DNA of 64,000 nucleotides. Origin: Diploptera punctata (taxonomy: Eukaryota > Arthropoda > Insecta > Blattodea > Blaberidae). Below are positions 59,768 through 64,000 of the stretch, piece after piece. How positions within the stretch are numbered: the first letter of the stretch is position 1; every line of letters starts with the position of its first letter. Location of the stretch: positions 1 to 64,000 of the forward strand of contig JASPKZ010001251.1 of the NCBI GenBank assembly GCA_030220185.1, given 5' to 3'. The position numbers and the translations under genes are program-made. The notes below the pieces were generated by a model. That model was not told the origin of the DNA and did no database searches. It was given only the letters and a program-made list of their open reading frames with translations.

Positions 59768-59940
59768 CTTGATTATTAGTAGTTAGTTTTAATAGTTTCA
59801 AACAGTTGCCATCGAGGATTATCTGCATCTTCAGCAGCAGTGTCCTCGTCCATAGGACCACCATCATCAGATTCCTCCTCCTCATCACGTAGAGCTGCAG
59901 TTATGGCAGAAAGAGTTTGACCACCTCGCATTCTTTATTT
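59768..59940 (-). CDS. PBRM1: polybromo exon: linker and start of bromodomain 3
   Basis: MRGGQTLSAITAALRDEEEE, SDDGGPMDEDTAAEDADN, PRWQLFETIKTNY, then in the next frame NNQ(G). It matches the vertebrate segment VQGGRLSAITMAL...NPFYQLYDTVRSCRNNQG. The ATG is internal, not a start: upstream bases read NK in another frame (vertebrate NKRAVQGG). An A is missing near 59933 and a T is extra near 59779. Acceptor TTTTAG at 59941, donor GTAATT at 59762-59767. The most 5' exon in the window; BD1 and BD2 are not seen. Confidence 0.93.
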
Positions 59941-60249
59941 CTAAAACCAATAGAATGTACAGAGCTGGTGCTATAAAGCAAAAAAACACAATCATATGCC
60001 AAACACTTCGATTGCAATTAAGCAAGAATTAGTTTATAAATTACACAATTAAACAATTATGCAAAGTTTCAGATTACCATACTGGCCTGAAAATAAGCAC
60101 ACATTTGGTCCAAATTCAACTGTAAAAAGTCAGTCATGCAGGAACTGTATAAACTGAGTTAATTCCTCCTAAGTTGAATGTAAAGTCCGATGATTGTGCT
60201 TTAAGGAATATCTTTATTTTGTTAATTAAATAGAGTGGTATATATAATT

Positions 60250-60508
60250 TTTTTTTAAATTTTGTTGAGTTGTTTCTTGACTCACCTCATACTTCTCAAC
60301 TCCTTCGTGATCCGGATTTCATCACTGTATTTGTGACATTCTCAATGCTGTTCACGTGAACATGAACGTGAACAGCATTGAGAATGTCACAAATACAGTG
60401 ACGAAATCCGGATCACGAGGGAGTTAAGAAGTATGAGGTAAGTCAAGAAACAACTCAACAAAATTTAAATAAACCTCATAGCGTTATTTCCTACCTACAT
60501 AACTTGAT
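60250..60508. mobile_element. PLE fold-back unit, CCCTGGG-related (U3/A8 core)
   Basis: Arms of about 85 bp meeting at GTTCACGTGAAC. Left stops at AAATTTTGTTGAG; right end full (CCTCATAGCGTTATTTCC). AGAGTGGTATATA on both sides (13 bp). Confidence 0.9.
60370..60420 (+). ncRNA. hammerhead-like ribozyme, variant core UUGAGAA
   Basis: AGCA, TTGAGAAT, GTCAC AAATACA GTGAC, GAAA, TCCGGA, T, C, ACG. Stem III is the palindrome ATCCGGAT. The left arm (60303-60352, minus) carries the same core. Confidence 0.68.
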
Positions 60509-60509
60509 A

Positions 60510-61660
60510 AAGAGTGGTATATAATTCCATTACAACAACAAAAAAATGGCTGGTCCGAGAACAATTTTTTACTTTTCATTTCAAATGAACTCCTACTCCT
60601 AATGGTCCAAATTTCCTGGTTAATGAACATGACTTTACATTTTTTCAAGTGATTGCTACCAGTACATATTGATTGAGTTTTGTCTCGAAAAAAAATTGCA
60701 GCTGCTAGAGAGTTAACAAAAACACACACACACACACATGTATGAGGGTTTTTATTTTCTAGATCCAATCAGTCACAAAATTAAAACCACAGTGAAAAAT
60801 CAAAAATGTTTTATTTGCAAAATTTAGCTACATCTACTAGCTACTTCTCTACATAGTCGCCGAACTGACATAAACATTTTTCATAGCGTCATACCAACTT
60901 TCCAATACCCTCATCACAGAAGGACTGATGGAATTTTATCACAAACAATGCAAACTTCTATCAGCATTTTAACATTAATGTTCTTACTATCTATAGATTC
61001 TAAAATTCAGTTCTACTTCAGTAAGAACTTAGAGATGTATGTAGGCCTACAAGAAAATAAATGTTTATGCCAATTTTTTTTCTCTCAGTCCAAGTGTAGA
61101 CTATTTTTATGCCAAACTTCTTTTTTTTTTCAAATTTTAAGAGTGTAGCTTATATCAGGTAATTGCTTATTTTTGGGCCAATATGTTATTTCAAGTTAAA
61201 TGTCAAATATAATAATAATAATAATAATAAATACTTATATAAAATTTCTATTTTTGTAATGTAATAGCATATCGTTGCCCGGCAATCAAAACCTCGTAAC
61301 TCCATTCAACAGTAAAATCTGGATTTTTACATTATTCAATAAGTAAAGGCATCGTCTGCATGCTGTCAAAATATGTGAGTCCAAGATCATTTTCCTGCCA
61401 CCTATTAATGATTACAAAAATCGTGCATTTCCTCAGCTATTTACCTCAGGCCCAAAAACTTGCATCTCCGGCAGGGAGGAATAGCAAAGTTTTATCTGTT
61501 CTAATAGCTCACATCTCCTGATTTTTTTTTCAATTTTGGAGTGATGAGGTTTTGATTACTGGCTGATGATATCTGACTAGCACTCCAGAACTCTCAGTTT
61601 TGGTATCCTGAATTGTTTTTCTTTCGAGTATAGGGTATAGAGTAAGATCTGCTCATTTTT
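60510..61660. other. intron sequence with no recognised element
   Basis: AT-rich, with a CACACACA run near 60725 and an AATAAT run near 61212. Nothing else classifiable. Confidence 0.5.
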
Positions 61661-61671
61661 TTAATATAATA

Positions 61672-61925
61672 AATTTGGGAATTTTTAACATTATGAAGTT
61701 TTATTAATACGAAAATAAATGAATCATGAACTCTTCTTACCTCACACTTGTATGTTTTTTTAAACACAGCACTGCAGTATCAGCAACCATCATCACTGTC
61801 AATTTTGACAGTTGTGAAAACGGCTGAGGTTGGTGACAATGGTCGCTGATACTGCAGTGCTGTGTTTAAAAAACATACAAGTATGAGGTAAGAAGAATTC
61901 ACAATTCATTTAATTTCTTATTAAG
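61672..61925. mobile_element. PLE fold-back unit, GATA sub-family
   Basis: Left end full (AATTTGGGAATTTTTAACATTATGAAG in two parts), arms with CACTGCAGTATCAGC and inverse, right stops at TTCATTTAATTTCTTA. TAAGATCTGCTCA (13 bp) on both sides. Confidence 0.9.
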
Positions 61926-61929
61926 ATCT

Positions 61930-62880
61930 GCTCAGCTGATTAGCTACTTGAACTGCTAACCAGTTACACCAACCATTTCAGTTCACCTTGGCTCTTTGGA
62001 GCTGTCATGCCAAGAATTTATTTATTTTTTATTTAATTGTAGAGAACAAAAAAGTTAAAATAAATCTTGGTATGAGATTTTAAAAATTGAAATCTGATCC
62101 TAAGTTTCTCTGAGAACAATAGCAGCAAATTTTCAAAATAGAGACTGAGCTTAAATTATACACAGTATCATTATTTTTAAAACTAGAATTTGTACATCAA
62201 AATGTTTCTTCTAAATACAAAATTAATAAAGTTTAATAAATAACATAAATTGAATCACTCAATATGAAAACCCTCCAACTCCAGAAAATTAAATTTTACT
62301 GAAGGTTTCTTGTTTTTATCTTCACCTTGTCCTCACTGAATTGGGCTGGATTTCTATGTCTAATTTAACAAAGTTACAATTTGATTTGGCTCTCTAACAA
62401 AGAGTATATGTGTGACTATCTAAACTGTAGTTTAAAACAATAAAACAAAATAGAAAAATTTGGAGCTGTAACACTTTTCATACCGGATGATTCAATTATA
62501 CTTTTAACACAATTTAGCTTTATGTTAATTAATAGAAAGTTAGAATTTTAATGACTACCTCAAAATTGTAGATTTCTTGAAAACTATAATTTTGATACAC
62601 TACATATTATTATCAATTAATTCCATCTAACTGTTGAACAGTTCAAGAAGATGGAATGGAATGGAAACAAAGTTCTGAAACTACTTTATATTAAAATAAA
62701 GAGAGATAATATGAGGTGAGTGATTAAATTTTACCTAAAAGTAGATAGAATGCTAAAAAAAAGGTATAGCAGTCAATATAGGGACTTATTTTAAGAATAA
62801 CATGTCAAACTGGTCTGTTTTCTATGAAATATTTTCTGAAAAAAGAGCAGTTTCATTTATATTTGAACAATCTTGTACAA
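61930..62880. other. intron sequence with one decayed PLE unit
   Basis: A single right arm at about 62640-62735 (AGTTCTGAAACTACTTTAT, ATATGAGGTGAGTGAT) is a worn GGAACA-type unit. The rest is unclassified. Confidence 0.55.
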
Positions 62881-62992
62881 TTTTAGGTAGAATTTTATCC
62901 AAAGTTAAAATTGGGAAACACATTATGAGGTTCTTAATTAATAAATTAATGAGTCATTTTAACATCTTACCTCATATTTCATTTTTTCAAAT

Positions 62993-63039
62993 ACGGTAAC
63001 TATAGTTTTCAAATGATCTTGTCATTCATTTTCAACCGC
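62993..63039 (-). ncRNA. hammerhead-like ribozyme, variant core, left arm
   Basis: On minus: GCGG, TTGAAAAT, GAATGA CAAGA TCATTT, GAAA, ACTATAGT, T, A, CCGT. Intact copy identical to 63231-63277. Confidence 0.72.
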
Positions 63040-63230
63040 CATTATGACTACCGGATATTCGTTGGAATCTCCCTTTATAACGTTGCCATCTGGTGTTGAT
63101 TTGACGAACTTTGAGATATCGTTCATCGAATCAACACCAGATGGCAACGATAATCTCAAAGTTCGTCAAATCACCACCAGATGGCAACGTTATAAAGGGA
63201 GATTCCAACGAATATCCGGTAGTCATAATG

Positions 63231-63277
63231 GCGGTTGAAAATGAATGACAAGATCATTTGAAAACTATAGTTACCGT
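63231..63277 (+). ncRNA. hammerhead-like ribozyme, variant core, right arm
   Basis: GCGG (63231-63234), TTGAAAAT (63235-63242), stem II 63243-63259, GAA and A15.1 (63260-63263), stem III 63264-63271, T16.1, A17 (63273), CCGT (63274-63277). Predicted cleavage after 63273. Confidence 0.75.
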
Positions 63278-63373
63278 GTTTGAAAAACATGAAATATGAG
63301 GTAAGATGTTAAAATGACTCATTAATTTATTAAGAATTTTTATCACTCACCTCATATTGTTGTTCTTATTCGA

Positions 63374-63420
63374 CTATAAACTAGTTTCGGAACATAGTTT
63401 CTGTTCCATCCTCAGTATCG
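63374..63420 (-). ncRNA. hammerhead ribozyme, canonical core, left arm
   Basis: On minus: CGATA, CTGAGGA, T, GGAACA GAAACTA TGTTCC, GAAA, CTAG, T, T, TATAG. Same as 52175-52223; fully intact. Confidence 0.82.
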
Positions 63421-63641
63421 TCACAACCGTTGTTCTGTCGTCTTGAAGAGCCGTCCTTCACTCCTTCCATTGGCAGACTGAAAAACCTCAAAACCAGGTC
63501 ATTCTCACTGGGAATTTCAAAGTTCATCAATTTCTTGAACTTTGAAATTCCCGGTGAGAATGACCTGGTTTCAAAGTTTTTCAGTCTGCCAATCGAAGGA
63601 GCAAAGGATGGCTCTTCAAGACGACAGAACAATGGTCGTGA

Positions 63642-63688
63642 CGATACTGAGGATGGTACAGAAACTATGTTCTGAAACTAGTTGATAG
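63642..63688 (+). ncRNA. hammerhead ribozyme, canonical core, right arm
   Basis: CGATA, CTGAGGA, T, GGTACA GAAACTA TGTTCT, GAAA, CTAG, T, T, GATAG. Stem II carries two changes relative to the left arm, leaving at least one mispair. Confidence 0.72.
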
Positions 63689-63794
63689 ACAAATAAGAAG
63701 AAAATATGAGGTGAGTGATAAAAACTCTACCTGAATGAATATACCTCATAGTGTGAATTCCTAAAATAAGTAATCTTGTACAATTTAATATTTG

Positions 63795-64000
63795 TGGGGA
63801 ATAACACTATGAGGTTTCTTTTAATTATTATGAGTTAGTTATTTTGGTCACCTCATATTTTTTTTTATATTCTGCAGACTATAGTTTCGTCGCATCTATG
63901 CGACATTGCCATTCTAATTAATACACAACCGTAAACACAACAGTTAGAATGCATCAACAATGTCACACAGATGCCATGAAACTATAGTCTGCAGAATATC
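63795..64000. mobile_element. PLE fold-back unit, CCAGTCTGC sub-family (cut by window edge)
   Basis: Left end full (GGGAATAACACTATGAGG). Left arm on minus: GTCGCA TAGA TGCGAC, GAAA, CTATAG, T, C, TGCAG: perfect stem II and palindromic stem III, but the CUGANGA half is changed (GGCAAT). The right arm runs off the window. Confidence 0.75.

Larger units (their letters stand above)
62900..63330. mobile_element. nested PLE fold-back unit, GAATGA sub-family (U3/A8 core)
   Basis: Left end full (TTGGGAAACACATTATGAGG); right stops at ATTAATTTATTA. Arms of about 180 bp with TTGGAATCTCCCTTTATAAC and a duplicated ATCAACACCAGATGGCAACG. GAATTTT(T)ATC on both sides is the duplicated target inside the host unit. 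Confidence 0.88.
62883..63771. mobile_element. PLE fold-back unit (GGAACA) interrupted by another PLE unit
   Basis: Left stub TTAGGTAGAATTTTATC (62883-62899), then the nested unit, then resumption at GAATTTTTATCACTCACC. Arms around 63535 encode FEIPGENDLVLRFFSLPMEG on both strands. Right end full (CCTCATAGTGTGAATTCC). AATCTTGTACAATTT brackets the whole. Confidence 0.88.

Noticed and set aside
59932..59940. Translation start of polybromo at the ATG near 59931
   Set aside because: The preceding bases restore the conserved NKR..GG context with one added A, and a splice acceptor precedes them. The methionine is internal.

Overview
The window looks like one stretch of a large, AT-rich, repeat-laden insect genome. 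Nothing bacterial or viral is visible. An insect is suggested by the insect-like polybromo exons, the mariner and piggyBac remnants, tRNA-derived SINEs and many Penelope-like retroelements (PLEs). A polyneopteran such as a cockroach relative would fit, but that is a guess.

One conserved host gene spans almost the whole window on the minus strand: polybromo (PBRM1/BAF180 orthologue, a subunit of the PBAF chromatin remodeller). I find 14 exons. They run from the linker before bromodomain 3 (59768-59940), through bromodomains 3, 4, 5 and 6, to the first BAH domain (891-1120). Bromodomains 1-2 should lie upstream (above 64000) and BAH2/HMG downstream (below 1). At least seven of the 14 exons need a small indel to stay in frame although their splice sites are intact. 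I read this as uncorrected sequencing or assembly indels rather than a dead gene, and the same noise probably breaks many of the transposon frames.

The introns (0.1 to 15 kb) are filled with mobile DNA. The dominant component is about 45 short fold-back units derived from the 3' ends of PLEs. Several carry recognisable GIY-YIG endonuclease coding remnants. Most units have two converging arms, and the arms carry hammerhead-ribozyme (HHR) modules: CUGANGA, an extra U, stem II, GAAA, a palindromic stem III, an NUH triplet and a matching stem I. A second group replaces C3/G8 of the core with U3/A8, a change that keeps the known C3-G8 base pair. Units end in ATGAGGTRAG and, at one end only, a further ACCTCATAGTG box. 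They are flanked by 8-16 bp target-site duplications.

Other components are: tRNA-like modules inside a constant AAGAGAAAAATTT frame, including an array at 41577-42662; five tRNA-derived SINE families; a decayed mariner (7661-8997); a piggyBac-like C-terminus with an internal tandem duplication (29440-29960); non-LTR reverse-transcriptase fragments (best at 34391-35258); three copies of a GGGTCGTAT-ended DNA element (two hit by PLE units at the same site, one empty); and a frameshifted repeat-encoded protein (14932-16657).

Layout. 0-7.5 kb: BAH1 and BD6 exons with PLE units. 7.5-11.8 kb: mariner, SINEs and LINE pieces. 11.8-19.6 kb: BD6/BD5 exons and the repeat-encoded protein. 19.6-25.3 kb: SINE and PLE clusters. 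25-28.4 kb: quiet intron with a diverged duplication. 28.4-36.5 kb: BD4 exons, piggyBac, LINEs. 36.5-52.3 kb: 15-kb intron saturated with PLE and tRNA-like units. 52.5-60 kb: BD4/BD3 exons. 60-64 kb: intron with nested PLE units.
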